Shown here piece after piece: positions 8,340-17,270 of a DNA stretch of 64,000 nucleotides; the stretch's first letter is position 1; the number at the start of each line of letters is the position of its first letter. This stretch comes from Clostridia bacterium (GTDB lineage: Bacteria; Bacillota; Clostridia; Peptostreptococcales; Anaerovoracaceae), in contig CAAFTW010000055.1 of NCBI GenBank assembly GCA_900766045.1, forward strand, positions 85,941 to 149,940. The letters are read 5' to 3'. Position numbers and translations under genes: made by a program. The notes below the pieces were generated by a model that was not told where the DNA came from, did no database searches, and saw nothing but the letters and a program-made list of their open reading frames with translations.

Positions 8340-8915
8340 ATGAATAGTGTTGTACTGATCGGGAGATTAACGAAAGATCCGCAGGTCCGTTACACATCCG
8401 GAAGTCAGATGGCAGTTGCAAGCTTCACGCTTGCGATTGACCGTCCGGTGAGAAACGGCGGAGAACGTCAGGCGGATTTTCCTAGGATCGTTGTATTTGG
8501 AAGACAGGCAGAGACCTGCGAGAAATATCTGGCCAAGGGCAGACTCGTAGCAGTCAGCGGCCGTATTCAGACGGGAAGCTATCAGAACCAGAAGGGTGAC
8601 ACCGTTTATACGACAGATGTTGTAGCGAACCGTGTAGAATTCCTGGAATGGGGTGACCGTCAGGGCAGCGGATCAGGTCAGAATTACCGTCAGGGCGGAA
8701 ATGACGGATATTCCGGCGGTTATAACGGCGGATATCAGAATCAGAACGCAGGCGGTTATGGCGGCGGGTACGGACAGGGCCAGCAGGCTCCTTCATATTC
8801 CGCTCCGCAGCAGGGTCAGTCTGCACCGCAGGCACAGAATCAGCCGGCTCAGAATGACCAGGCAGATGATATGCCGGATTCCTTTGAAGCGATCGATGAA
8901 GACGTTCCATTCTAA
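8340..8915 (+). CDS. ssb: Single-stranded DNA-binding protein
   Basis: A 191-residue SSB. The OB-fold fills residues 1-105 (MNSVVLIGRLTKDPQVRYT, then FGRQAETCEKYLAKG). A Gly/Gln/Asn-rich disordered linker covers about 110-175. The acidic tip DEDVPF at the end recruits replication and repair partners. Middle gene of the rpsF operon, 30 nt after rpsF. Confidence 0.97.
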   Translation: MNSVVLIGRLTKDPQVRYTSGSQMAVASFTLAIDRPVRNGGERQADFPRIVVFGRQAETCEKYLAKGRLVAVSGRIQTGSYQNQKGDTVYTTDVVANRVEFLEWGDRQGSGSGQNYRQGGNDGYSGGYNGGYQNQNAGGYGGGYGQGQQAPSYSAPQQGQSAPQAQNQPAQNDQADDMPDSFEAIDEDVPF

Positions 8916-8935
8916 TGGAAAGGGGATAGAATATC

Positions 8936-9175
8936 ATGGCTATGGATAACAGACGCCGCGGCGGCATGAGAAGAAAGAAAGTATGCCAGTTCTGCGCAGA
9001 TAAATCAGAAGTTATCGATTACAAGGACGTTGAGAAGCTGAAGAAGTTTGTTACTGAGAGAGGTAAGATTCTTCCGAAGAGAATCACAGGAACTTGTGCT
9101 AAGCACCAGAGAGAGCTGACTACAGCGATCAAGAGAGCAAGAATCGTTGCTCTTCTGCCATACGTTGCAGACTAA
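8936..9175 (+). CDS. rpsR: 30S ribosomal protein S18 (zinc-binding form)
   Basis: 79 residues. It keeps the C-x2-C (CQFC) and a later C-x2-H (CAKH) set, so it is the zinc-dependent form. The core RGKILPKRITGTCAKHQREL is diagnostic. The ATG at 8936 follows GGGG at 10 nt. Last gene of the operon; the terminator at 9292 follows. Confidence 0.98.
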   Translation: MAMDNRRRGGMRRKKVCQFCADKSEVIDYKDVEKLKKFVTERGKILPKRITGTCAKHQRELTTAIKRARIVALLPYVAD

Positions 9176-9291
9176 TTACTCTGATCTGGATGATTAGGCA
9201 GCTGACATGTGCTTTCATGCAGCTGACGATATAGAAATGAATTTGACACGCTGGCGACACAGTTCAGCTGCGCGCAAGACGTGACACGGAT

Positions 9292-9346
9292 AACCGCACA
9301 GGGGGATGCAGAGGAATTTCCAATGCACCGGCTGTGCGGTTTTTTC
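9292..9346 (+). terminator. Terminator of the rpsF operon
   Basis: AACCGCACAG at 9292-9301 pairs perfectly with CTGTGCGGTT at 9332-9341, then TTTTT. About 115 nt past rpsR. Confidence 0.8.
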
Positions 9347-9457
9347 GTGCGCGGAACTAATCGTGCGGAGCGGGTCAGGATGGGCATTCCATTCGCCGAG
9401 AACCGCTTTATTGTGGATCACAGACGCATTTTATCATGACATGAAGAGAAAATGGGG

Positions 9458-9553
9458 AAAAGATGAAATGCTTCATGAAAATAACGTGAAAAAGATGAAA
9501 TGCTTCATGTTTTTCGTGTATAAAAGCTGAAGTATTTCATAAAAACCATGCTT
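9458..9553. repeat. Three 32-bp repeats carrying ATGAA-N4-TTCAT palindromes
   Basis: Palindromic cores lie at 9463-9476, 9495-9508 and 9527-9540: two perfect ATGAAATGCTTCAT and one CTGAAGTATTTCAT. The spacing is exactly 32 bp both times, and AAAAG precedes each core. The array lies between two convergent operons with no gene to control. It recalls the 32-bp spaced TTCAT palindromes in front of the ATPase gene at 47.6 kb. Confidence 0.7.
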
Positions 9554-9603
9554 TCCCAATGCTGGCAAGGATAAAGGCTATTAATCTGTATCTTTATCAG
9601 GTA

Positions 9604-9642
9604 AGAAAAAACCGCAAAGCCGGTCGTTCCCGGCTCCGCGGT
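9604..9642 (-). terminator. Terminator of the L,D-transpeptidase gene
   Basis: On the minus strand, ACCGCGGAGCCGG pairs with CCGGCTTTGCGGT around a short loop and a T-rich tract follows. Located 26 nt past the stop codon. Confidence 0.8.
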
Positions 9643-9667
9643 CTGCAGAACATGATATTCTGTTGTA

Positions 9668-11110
9668 TTACTTGGAAGTGCTTGTCTCTTCCTTCAGCAC
9701 CTTGATGGTAACAGTGCTTCCAGCCTTCACTTTGCTTCCGGCAGTAGTCTGCTCATAAACCTGTCCGAAGGAGGCGTCGCCGAAGCGGTCGGCGTTCTTC
9801 TTCAGTTCATCGGCTGTCAGGGTTGTGTACTCGGTCTGGACGGTGAAGCCGGCCTTTTCCAGTGTTTCTTTAGCCTCGGCCTCCGTCTTTCCTTTGACGT
9901 CCGGCACTTCCTTCATGGTCTCGGCAGCGATGGTTACGGATGTCTTTGCAACAACTTTCTTATTCGTCGTGCTGGCCAGAGCGTAAGTTACGGTGTAGTT
10001 TCCGTCCTCGGAGAAGACGTAGGTCTCAGCCTTTGCGTAAGACATTGTTGACGTCTTTCCGCTCGGATCCTTGACCGTTACCTGGATTGCGGATGTGCGG
10101 TCAGTGGATCCCTGCTTTCCGGTTACTCCGGATACGGCATTGCTGCTTCCTGTTTCTACAGTGCGGTCTGCTGCGCCGCTGATGGACGGCTTAGTCTGTA
10201 CAGCCTTTACGACAAACTTGAAGTTGACTGCCTTTGATCTTCCCCATGGGTCGTTGACGTAGTAGGTGACGACATAAGTTCCCGCATTATTCGTAGAGAA
10301 GGAGGCTGTACGGATCTTCTTATATGCAGAAGATCCGGCTGCTTTCATCTGCAGTTTTGCGACCTTCAGATATTTGGTCAGGTCCATAAAGGAATTCGGG
10401 TCTTTCGATGTAACGCCGCTCTTCAGGTTGTAGGAAGCGCCCTGTGCGACAGCAGAGGCCTTCTTTACCTTGATTACCGGCTTCGGCATCAGATGGCGGA
10501 GCGGATTTCCCTTGGCCGGATCGGTCGGATCCCAGCTTCTTGTGGCATGCCCCGGGACCTTGATCGCCTTCGGCTTTCCGAGCGGACCGGCCTTGCTGCT
10601 GGAGTAAACCGTTACTTTGGTTCCTGCAGGACAGTTGTCGTACATCCACTTTGCGTCCGCGGTGGAAACGCGGATGCAGCCGTGAGATGCTTTTCTTCCG
10701 AGCTTGTTGAACTCTGCGCGGGCCTGGGCATTATGCTTCGGCGCGTAATACCAGACGCTGTGAATGAAGATTCCGCCGTACAGATGGGCGGTGTACTGTC
10801 CATAGTCAAAGAAACTTCCGTCCAGGGACATGGTCAGCCAGCGCTTCTTGGAAGATGTGCGCCAGGTTCCGTTATAGGTTGTGGTTTCCGGAGTTCTGTT
10901 CACGCCGGTAGAACACAGCATGGCGCGGACTGGTTTCCATTTTCCGCCAATTTTTTCATAGGCAGTAATGACATTGCGCTTCTGATTGACTTTCAGCCAG
11001 TATTTTCCGGAGGAAGCGGCGGATGCCGGCTCCAGATACGCTGCGAACAGCGTGATGATCATGGCGAGAGCCAGTACAAGCGTAATGGTACGATTGTATG
11101 ATTTCTTCAT
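9668..11110 (-). CDS. Secreted L,D-transpeptidase with PASTA-like C-terminus
   Basis: A 480-residue exported protein. Residues 1-31 are a signal peptide ending ASA. A YkuD domain covers about 35-168 with the catalytic SHGCIRV motif (H143, C145). Next come Ig-like stretches (about 215-400), then a PASTA-type repeat near 405-475 (VPDVKGKTEAEAKETLEKAG). YkuD enzymes form 3-3 crosslinks in peptidoglycan or attach proteins to it; PASTA repeats bind uncrosslinked muropeptides. That pairing suggests targeting to nascent wall; this is inference. Its own terminator follows at 9604; alr lies 220 nt upstream in the same direction. Confidence 0.86.
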   Translation of the reverse strand: MKKSYNRTITLVLALAMIITLFAAYLEPASAASSGKYWLKVNQKRNVITAYEKIGGKWKPVRAMLCSTGVNRTPETTTYNGTWRTSSKKRWLTMSLDGSFFDYGQYTAHLYGGIFIHSVWYYAPKHNAQARAEFNKLGRKASHGCIRVSTADAKWMYDNCPAGTKVTVYSSSKAGPLGKPKAIKVPGHATRSWDPTDPAKGNPLRHLMPKPVIKVKKASAVAQGASYNLKSGVTSKDPNSFMDLTKYLKVAKLQMKAAGSSAYKKIRTASFSTNNAGTYVVTYYVNDPWGRSKAVNFKFVVKAVQTKPSISGAADRTVETGSSNAVSGVTGKQGSTDRTSAIQVTVKDPSGKTSTMSYAKAETYVFSEDGNYTVTYALASTTNKKVVAKTSVTIAAETMKEVPDVKGKTEAEAKETLEKAGFTVQTEYTTLTADELKKNADRFGDASFGQVYEQTTAGSKVKAGSTVTIKVLKEETSTSK

Positions 11111-11270
11111 GATAATTGCTCCTTGTACGTTTGAATTTTATCGTATTCTGCAAGGTCCGCCGATGGCCCCCTGACTCGTGCTTCAGAGGGGACAAAATTT
11201 TCCTGACCGGCGGGTGAACACAAGTTCATTATAGTCCCGTACGGCGATAATAGCCACTGAATAAAAATTA

Positions 11271-11298
11271 AGAAAAAGAGGCCGCGCAGAAGGCGGCC
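11271..11298 (-). terminator. Terminator of alr
   Basis: Minus strand GGCCGC and GCGGCC close an 8-nt loop, and TCTTTTTCTT follows. It lies 33 nt after the alr stop. Confidence 0.75.
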
Positions 11299-11330
11299 CC
11301 TGAAATACAAGGTCTGTTTATGAACAGAAT

Positions 11331-12470
11331 TTATTTTACATAGACTTTCGGCAGTCTCTGGCCGAATGCACAGGTGATCTCGTAATTGATCGTACCTGTT
11401 GCATCGGCAATGTCATCTGCAGTGATCTCGTTCTTTCCGTCGCTTCCCATGACGATGACTTCATCGCCGACCTTGACGTCCGGAACGTCAGTAACGTCGA
11501 CCATGAACTGGTCCATGCAGATATTTCCGGCGATCGGGCAGATGTGGCCATTGATCAGGACCTTGCCGACCGGGGAGTACGGACGCGGATAGCCGTCTGC
11601 GTATCCGATGCCGACTGTAGCGATTTTGGCAGGAGCCTTGGAAATGTACTTTCTGCCGTAGCCGACGGAGAAGTCAGCCGGAACGTCTTTCAGATGAACG
11701 ATGTTGGCCTTGACGGACATAACCGGCTTGATGGAGAGGTCCTTCGGGTCTACATCGTGGGATGGGTACAGTCCGTAGAGAATGATTCCGGCTCTGCACT
11801 TGTCAAAGTAAACTTCCGGCATTCTCATGATTGCCGCGCTGTTTGCGAGGGTGCGCTTCGGAATCTTTACGCCGGCTTTGGTAACTTCCTCATAGAAGTG
11901 ATTATAATGGGCTTCCTGGCCGTGTGCGTAGTCCAGATCCTTTGCGTCTGCTGTGGAGAAGTGGGAAATCATGCCCTTAACCTTGAAGTTGGAAAGTTTC
12001 TCGACTTCTTTCAGTTCTTCTGCAGCGTGCTTGGTATCGTTCCACTGATATCCGATTCTGCCCATGCCGGTATCTACGGCGATCAGAGCTTCTACCGTCT
12101 TGCCTGCAGCCTTTGCCGCCGCATCGATGACTTTCGCGTTCTCGAGGGAGCAGAATACCGGGGTGATGTCGTATTTTACCAGAGCGTCCGCGTACATGTC
12201 CGGAGTCAGTCCCAGGCAGATGATTTCGCCTTCAATTCCTGCATTTCTCAGTGTTGCGCCTTCAGCAAGCGTAGCGACAGCGAACGTGTCGACACCGTTT
12301 TCGATCAGAACGCGGGCGGTTTCTACGCTGCCGTGGCCATAGGCGTCTGCCTTGATGACACCGACCATCTTTGCATCCGGTCCGATCTTCTTCTGAATGC
12401 TCTTGATGTTGTAATCCAGATTAGAAAGGTTAATTTCTACCCATGCAGGACGTAACGCTTCCTTATACAT
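11331..12470 (-). CDS. alr: Alanine racemase
   Basis: Interconverts L- and D-alanine for peptidoglycan. A 379-residue fold-type III PLP enzyme. VIKADAYGHG carries the PLP lysine (K40). SVGYGRKY near 270 carries the opposite-face catalytic tyrosine, and GNICMDQFMVDVTDV is the C-terminal domain signature. It lies in one direction with purB and purA upstream and the L,D-transpeptidase downstream, but hairpins separate it from both. The AGGAGG before the ATG at 12470 fixes the start. Confidence 0.96.
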   Translation of the reverse strand: MYKEALRPAWVEINLSNLDYNIKSIQKKIGPDAKMVGVIKADAYGHGSVETARVLIENGVDTFAVATLAEGATLRNAGIEGEIICLGLTPDMYADALVKYDITPVFCSLENAKVIDAAAKAAGKTVEALIAVDTGMGRIGYQWNDTKHAAEELKEVEKLSNFKVKGMISHFSTADAKDLDYAHGQEAHYNHFYEEVTKAGVKIPKRTLANSAAIMRMPEVYFDKCRAGIILYGLYPSHDVDPKDLSIKPVMSVKANIVHLKDVPADFSVGYGRKYISKAPAKIATVGIGYADGYPRPYSPVGKVLINGHICPIAGNICMDQFMVDVTDVPDVKVGDEVIVMGSDGKNEITADDIADATGTINYEITCAFGQRLPKVYVK

Positions 12471-12555
12471 TTTGTTCTACCTCCTTTAATATCCTCTTCA
12501 CATTATTAAACATGTTGGGAATACGCTGAGTATTCAGTCATGCTAGTATACAGAG

Positions 12556-12604
12556 AAGAGCAGTGGAATTCATCTCTGTTTCAGCGTGAATTCACACTGC
12601 TCTT
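12556..12604 (-). terminator. Long inverted repeat after purA
   Basis: AAGAGCAGTG and GAATTCA at 12556-12572 pair with TGAATTC and CACTGCTCTT at 12587-12604, a stem of about 17 bp. It lies 17 nt past the purA stop. There is no clear T tract, so it may act as a 3' stabiliser or weak terminator. Confidence 0.5.
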
Positions 12605-12620
12605 ATCAGACAAAATTAAA

Positions 12621-13910
12621 TTAGATCAGGGGTTTACGCGGGATGATGTCCTCACGAGCCGGTCCGTTGGAAACCATCGTGATCGGGAATCCGATCTGAC
12701 GCTCGATCTCATTGACGTAATCCTGAGCCTCCTGCGGCAGATTCTCAAACTTGCGGATGCCTGTGATGTCGCACTTCCAGCCCGGCATCTTCTTATAAAT
12801 GGCCTTGCATCTGGAGAGGTCTGTCACATTCGGGAAGTCCTGAATTTCTTTTCCGTCCAGGTCATATCCGACGCAGATTGGAATCTCGTCCAGATATCCC
12901 AGAGGGTCCAGAACGGTCAGAGCGACCTCAGTAGCTCCCTGCAGAGTGCATCCGTAACGGGAAGCAACGCAATCATACCAGCCGACTCTTCTCGGACGTC
13001 CGGTTGTAGCGCCGTACTCTCCGCCGTCTCCGCCGCGCTTGCGCAGTTCTTCAGCCTCATCTCCGTGAAGCTCAGTGACAAAGTCTCCGCCGCCTACGGA
13101 AGAAGAGTATGCCTTGGTTACCACAACGATATCCTTGATCTCATACGGCGGAACTCCAGCACCTGCAGCAGCATATCCGGCAATTGTATTGGAAGATGTC
13201 GTCATCGGATAAATTCCGTGGTCGATATCCTTCATTGTTCCCAGCTGACCTTCAACCAGGATGGTCTTTCCTTCTTTCAGAGTCTTATGCAGGAATGCGG
13301 AAGTATGTCCGACGTAAGGACGGATCATCTCTCTGTACTCGCAGATTGTCTTATACAGCTCTTCCGGATCCAGCTCCGGCTTATGATAAAGATATTTAAT
13401 CAGTGTATTCTTGATGGTGCAGACGTTGTTAATGCGCTCTTTCAGCTTGTCGTCCGGCATGAACAGCTCATTGATCTGGAAACCGATCTTTGCGTACTTA
13501 TCAGAATAGCACGGAGCGATTCCGGACTTGGTGGAGCCGAATGCCTTTCCGGCAAGACGCTCTTCCTCATAACCGTCCAGCAGAATGTGGTACGGCATAA
13601 CAACCTGAGCACGGTCAGAAACCAGCAGATGCGGCTTCGGTACACCGTGAGAAGTCAGATCGTCGATTTCCTTCATCAGTCTCGGAATGTCGAGTGCGAC
13701 ACCATTTCCGAGCACACAGGTGCAGTGATCATAGAATGCGCCGGATGGAATCATATGCAGAGAAAACTTACCATAAGAATTCTTGATGGTGTGTCCTGCG
13801 TTAGCTCCTCCCTGGAAGCGGACGACGACGTCAGCATTTTCTGCCAGCATGTCTGTGATCTTGCCTTTTCCTTCGTCTCCCCAGTTTGCGCCTACGATTG
13901 CTTTTACCAT
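12621..13910 (-). CDS. purA: Adenylosuccinate synthetase
   Basis: Joins IMP and aspartate with GTP to give adenylosuccinate, the first committed step to AMP. 429 residues, normal length. NWGDEGKGK holds the catalytic Asp12, and GGANAGHT holds His40. The last third has the GATTGRPRRVGWYD nucleotide-binding segment. It begins 25 nt after purB, which carries out the next reaction, so the pair forms the AMP branch as one unit. Confidence 0.98.
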   Translation of the reverse strand: MVKAIVGANWGDEGKGKITDMLAENADVVVRFQGGANAGHTIKNSYGKFSLHMIPSGAFYDHCTCVLGNGVALDIPRLMKEIDDLTSHGVPKPHLLVSDRAQVVMPYHILLDGYEEERLAGKAFGSTKSGIAPCYSDKYAKIGFQINELFMPDDKLKERINNVCTIKNTLIKYLYHKPELDPEELYKTICEYREMIRPYVGHTSAFLHKTLKEGKTILVEGQLGTMKDIDHGIYPMTTSSNTIAGYAAAGAGVPPYEIKDIVVVTKAYSSSVGGGDFVTELHGDEAEELRKRGGDGGEYGATTGRPRRVGWYDCVASRYGCTLQGATEVALTVLDPLGYLDEIPICVGYDLDGKEIQDFPNVTDLSRCKAIYKKMPGWKCDITGIRKFENLPQEAQDYVNEIERQIGFPITMVSNGPAREDIIPRKPLI

Positions 13911-13935
13911 AGTTGATATTCCTCCTATCCTACGA

Positions 13936-15372
13936 TTAAACGTTGATTTCAGCCTTGCGTCCGAGGACGGACTCGTGTGCTGAAAGAATAGGCTTTATGA
14001 CCCCGTTAAGAAACTCGGTTGTCTGCTCTGGTGCGCGTCCAACATAGTTTTCTGGCTTCAAAACCTTCTGTAAAGCCTCTTTGTTTGTATTAAAGAGAGG
14101 GTCTGCAGCGATCAGATCGAGCAGATTGTTTGGTTTACCCTCAACTTTAACTGTTTTAGATGCCTGCATGGACAGCTCACGGATGCGCTCATGAAGCTCC
14201 TGACGGTCTCCGCCGGCTTTAACTGCATCCATCATGATATTCTCCGTTGCCATGAACGGGAGCTCTGCCATGAGGTGAGATTCGATGACCTTCGGATAAA
14301 CCACCAGACCATCCGAGATGTTGATATATAATTCAAGAATCGCGTTGGTCGCGAGGAATGCCTCGGACACACTGATTCTCTTATTCGCAGAATCATCAAG
14401 TGTACGCTCAAACCACTGTGTAGCAGCAGTAATCTGCGGGTTCATCGCGTCACTCATGACATAATTAGCCAGCGATGCCATTCTCTCGGAACGCATCGGA
14501 TTGCGCTTATATGCCATTGCGGAAGAACCGATCTGATGCTTTTCAAACGGCTCTTCAACTTCCTTCATATGCTGAAGGAGGCGGATGTCGTTGGAGAACT
14601 TATGCGCGGACTGCGCAATTCCTGCCAGGACATTCAGCACACGGCTGTCTACCTTGCGGGAATAGGTTTGTCCGGAAACCGGGTAAACCTCAGAGAATCC
14701 CATCTTCTCTGCAATCTTCTTATCCAGCTGACGGCACTTTTCATGATCTCCGTTGAACAGCTCCAGGAAAGAAGCCTGTGTTCCAGTCGTACCCTTGCAG
14801 CCCAGAAGCTTCAGGGAATCCAGAACGTAGTTCAGGTCCTCCAGATCCATAACCAGATCCTGCAGCCAGAGTGTGGCACGCTTTCCGACAGTCGTCGGCT
14901 GAGCCGGCTGATAATGCGTGAATGCCAGTGTCGGCTGATTCTTATATTTGTCAGCGAATACAGCCAGGCGGTCCATCGCGTTCAGCAGCTGAATGCGGAT
15001 CAGTTTCAGCGCTTCTGACATGATAATGATGTCTGTATTGTCTCCGACGTAGCAGGACGTCGCACCGAGGTGAATGATCGGCTTGGCATGCGGGCACTGC
15101 TTTCCGTAAGCGTATACGTGAGACATTACATCGTGACGGACCTCTTTCTCTCTGGCCTCAGCCACTTCATAATTGATGTCGTCCTTATGCGCTTTCAGTT
15201 CATCGATCTGTTCCTGTGTGATATCCAGACCCAGTTCCTTTTCCGATTCCGCAAGCGCGATCCAGAGACGTCTCCATGTCTTGAATTTCATCTCCGGTGA
15301 GAAGAGATACTTCATTTCCTTGCTTGCGTATCTCGTCGATAAAGGGCTGGTGTAGCTGGTTCTGTCTGCCAT
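13936..15372 (-). CDS. purB: Adenylosuccinate lyase
   Basis: Splits adenylosuccinate to AMP and fumarate, and SAICAR in the IMP pathway. About 478 residues, all helical. The fumarase-superfamily signature SSAMAYKRNPMRSER is intact, as is the TGTQASFLELFNGD catalytic segment. Two nearby ATGs exist; I choose 15372, since GGAGG then sits 7 nt upstream and the ATG at 15378 would abut it. First gene of purB-purA. Confidence 0.97.
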   Translation of the reverse strand: MADRTSYTSPLSTRYASKEMKYLFSPEMKFKTWRRLWIALAESEKELGLDITQEQIDELKAHKDDINYEVAEAREKEVRHDVMSHVYAYGKQCPHAKPIIHLGATSCYVGDNTDIIIMSEALKLIRIQLLNAMDRLAVFADKYKNQPTLAFTHYQPAQPTTVGKRATLWLQDLVMDLEDLNYVLDSLKLLGCKGTTGTQASFLELFNGDHEKCRQLDKKIAEKMGFSEVYPVSGQTYSRKVDSRVLNVLAGIAQSAHKFSNDIRLLQHMKEVEEPFEKHQIGSSAMAYKRNPMRSERMASLANYVMSDAMNPQITAATQWFERTLDDSANKRISVSEAFLATNAILELYINISDGLVVYPKVIESHLMAELPFMATENIMMDAVKAGGDRQELHERIRELSMQASKTVKVEGKPNNLLDLIAADPLFNTNKEALQKVLKPENYVGRAPEQTTEFLNGVIKPILSAHESVLGRKAEINV

Positions 15373-15403
15373 GTCCATTCCTCCGTTTCAGGTGCGGCGG
15401 CAA

Positions 15404-15482
15404 AAAATAACTGTTCAAGGCCGCTGCCGTCTTGTCGTTCTCGAACAATCTGAATTATATCATCTGAACGTGTAATCTTCAA
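15404..15482 (-). promoter_or_regulatory. purBA promoter and candidate operator
   Basis: On the minus strand TTGAAG (15477-15482), a 17-bp spacer and a perfect TATAAT (15454-15459). Just downstream, in the leader, TGTTC and GAACA half-sites (near 15408 and 15443) form a widely spaced inverted repeat with partial likeness to PurR boxes. Their order is the reverse of the known PurR arrangement, so the operator is tentative; the promoter is good. Confidence 0.6.
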
Positions 15483-15506
15483 CACCGACACGAAAAGGAT
15501 AAAGTG

Positions 15507-16862
15507 TTACAGAGACAGCCTGCTGGTGTTCGTCCAGATGCCCATTTTTTCTGCATCCTTAATCAGCTCATCCCGGAAGTCAGGGTGGGCGATGTTAATC
15601 AGTGCTTCGGCACGTTTCCAGGTGGATTTTCCTTTCAGTTCGGCAGCTCCGTATTCGGTAACGACATAATGGACGGCGGCACGCGGTGTGGTGACGATGG
15701 AACCGAGCGGGAGCGCCGGTTTGATCAGGCTTTCCACACTGCCGTCTTTCTTTTGTCTGGTGGAATGCAGGCAGATGAAGCTCTTTCCGCCGCGGGAGCC
15801 GTAGGCGCCCTGAACGAAGTCCAGCTGGCCGCCGGTGCCGCTGATGTGCTGGAATCCGGCGGATTCAGCGTTTACCTGGCCGAAGAGATCCAGGTCGATG
15901 GCGCCGTTGACGGAGATCATCTTATCAATGCTGCTGATGACATGGACGTCATTCACGTAACTGACCGGGGCAGCCAAGCACTTCTGGTTGTGGTCCAGGA
16001 AATCATAAAGCCGCTTCGTTCCTCCGGCGAATGCATAGACAATCTTTCCTGGGATGGAAGAGTGAGCACTGGTCAGTTTTCCGGCCTCATACAGATCCAC
16101 ATAGGCGTCGGTGAGCATTTCTGTGTGCGCGCCCAGGTCTGTGCGGTCGGATTCGCAGAGCATCTGGCCGATCATGTTCGGAAGGGCTCCGATGCCCAGC
16201 TGCAGGGTGCTGCCGCTTTCGATCAGATCCACGACAGTTTCCGCGATTTTCCGGTCCTTATCGTCGGCAGGACGGGAAGTGATCTCCGGAATATCCGGAT
16301 TATTTCCTTCTACAACGGCATCGACATCACAGAGATTCAGCTCCGTCTGCATGCCGTGCACAAACGGTATCTTCGTGTTGGTTTCAACGATAACCTTCTT
16401 CGCGCCTTTCAGATATCCGCGGATGTCCGTCAGGGCAGGGCCGATGTTGAAATTTCCCCACTTATCCATTGGCGTGGTCTGGATGATCAGGACGTCTGCC
16501 GGTGCCTCTTCTGCCCAGTATTTCGGGCTTTCCCGGAAGAAAATCGGGGTGAACCAGCAGCGTCCGTTCTTGCTGTGTTTCCTGTCCAGTCCGCTGAAAT
16601 GGCCGCAGGTAAATTTTATCTGGTCGTTATTTTCGGCTGCCTGATAAACTGCCGGCTCATGCATAGACAGCGTATTTACCAGTTCGATATTCTTCAGGTC
16701 TCCGTTTTTCAGGCGTTCTGCCAGAGCCTCATCCACAGCGTAGGGAGCCGTGTAGCCAAAGCCGTAGCTTATGCGGTCCCCGTCATGCACAAGCCCAGCC
16801 GCCTGCTGCGGTGACATCTTCTTTTCCTCGTATTTTGATGGAAGCTCTGCGAGTTTATACAT
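15507..16862 (-). CDS. Acetyl-CoA hydrolase/transferase family, butyryl-CoA:acetate CoA-transferase-like
   Basis: A 451-residue family I CoA-transferase of the Cat/But type. LQLGIGALPN is the N-domain CoA-site motif. VNAESAGFQHISGTGGQLDF contains the likely catalytic glutamate and the G-x-GGQ-x-DF block shared by butyryl-CoA and 4-hydroxybutyrate CoA-transferases. The last step of butyrate formation (CoA from butyryl-CoA to acetate) is the best guess; 4-hydroxybutyrate is the main alternative. It is upstream of purB on the same strand, but purB has its own promoter. Confidence 0.8.
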   Translation of the reverse strand: MYKLAELPSKYEEKKMSPQQAAGLVHDGDRISYGFGYTAPYAVDEALAERLKNGDLKNIELVNTLSMHEPAVYQAAENNDQIKFTCGHFSGLDRKHSKNGRCWFTPIFFRESPKYWAEEAPADVLIIQTTPMDKWGNFNIGPALTDIRGYLKGAKKVIVETNTKIPFVHGMQTELNLCDVDAVVEGNNPDIPEITSRPADDKDRKIAETVVDLIESGSTLQLGIGALPNMIGQMLCESDRTDLGAHTEMLTDAYVDLYEAGKLTSAHSSIPGKIVYAFAGGTKRLYDFLDHNQKCLAAPVSYVNDVHVISSIDKMISVNGAIDLDLFGQVNAESAGFQHISGTGGQLDFVQGAYGSRGGKSFICLHSTRQKKDGSVESLIKPALPLGSIVTTPRAAVHYVVTEYGAAELKGKSTWKRAEALINIAHPDFRDELIKDAEKMGIWTNTSRLSL

Positions 16863-16881
16863 AAATATACACTCCTTTACT

Positions 16882-17270
16882 TTATATGTAGCTGATTGAA
16901 TTTAGATTGTTGATTATTGATTGATGATTATTACTATTATACAGCATAATCGCGGTCATTAGAGCAGACTGCAGGTTTTCTGTGCAGTATTTGTCTTCGG
17001 ATTGCAAATATCGTTTTCCGCGAACATCGTATCGTCTTACCCGGTAGAATGCAAATGCCCTGCAGAGATAGTTGATATAATTTGTTACTGTCTTATTACT
17101 GATAGTGATTCCATTATTTGAAAGGACCTCTGTGATGTGTCGAATGGAAGTCAGATTTCCGATATTATCCATCAGAAAATCGATTAACATCTGCAGCAGT
17201 CTTTCGTTACGAATATGGTATTTGTTGACGATGTCTCGTACGATCCGTGCATTCAGTACATCTCGTCCAA
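16882..17270 (-). pseudogene. Remnant of a DUF4143 AAA ATPase
   Basis: The segment translates as RDVLNARIVRDIVNKYH, then FLMDNIGNLTS, then SNKTVTNYINYLCRAFAFYR and RRYDVRGKRYL. This is the middle of the AAA_14/DUF4143 ATPase family, between the ATPase domain and the DUF4143 nuclease-like part. Both ends are missing: there is no P-loop, and the frame drifts after KYC. An intact relative is at 47.6 kb. It is a decayed fragment, not a functional gene. Confidence 0.65.

Noticed and set aside
9306..9530. 74-codon frame after rpsR
   Set aside because: Starts inside the terminator hairpin and runs through the 32-bp repeat array; no ribosome site.
15404..15450. Canonical PurR box pair at purBA
   Set aside because: Half-sites deviate from the consensus and stand in the reverse order; kept only as a weak finding.
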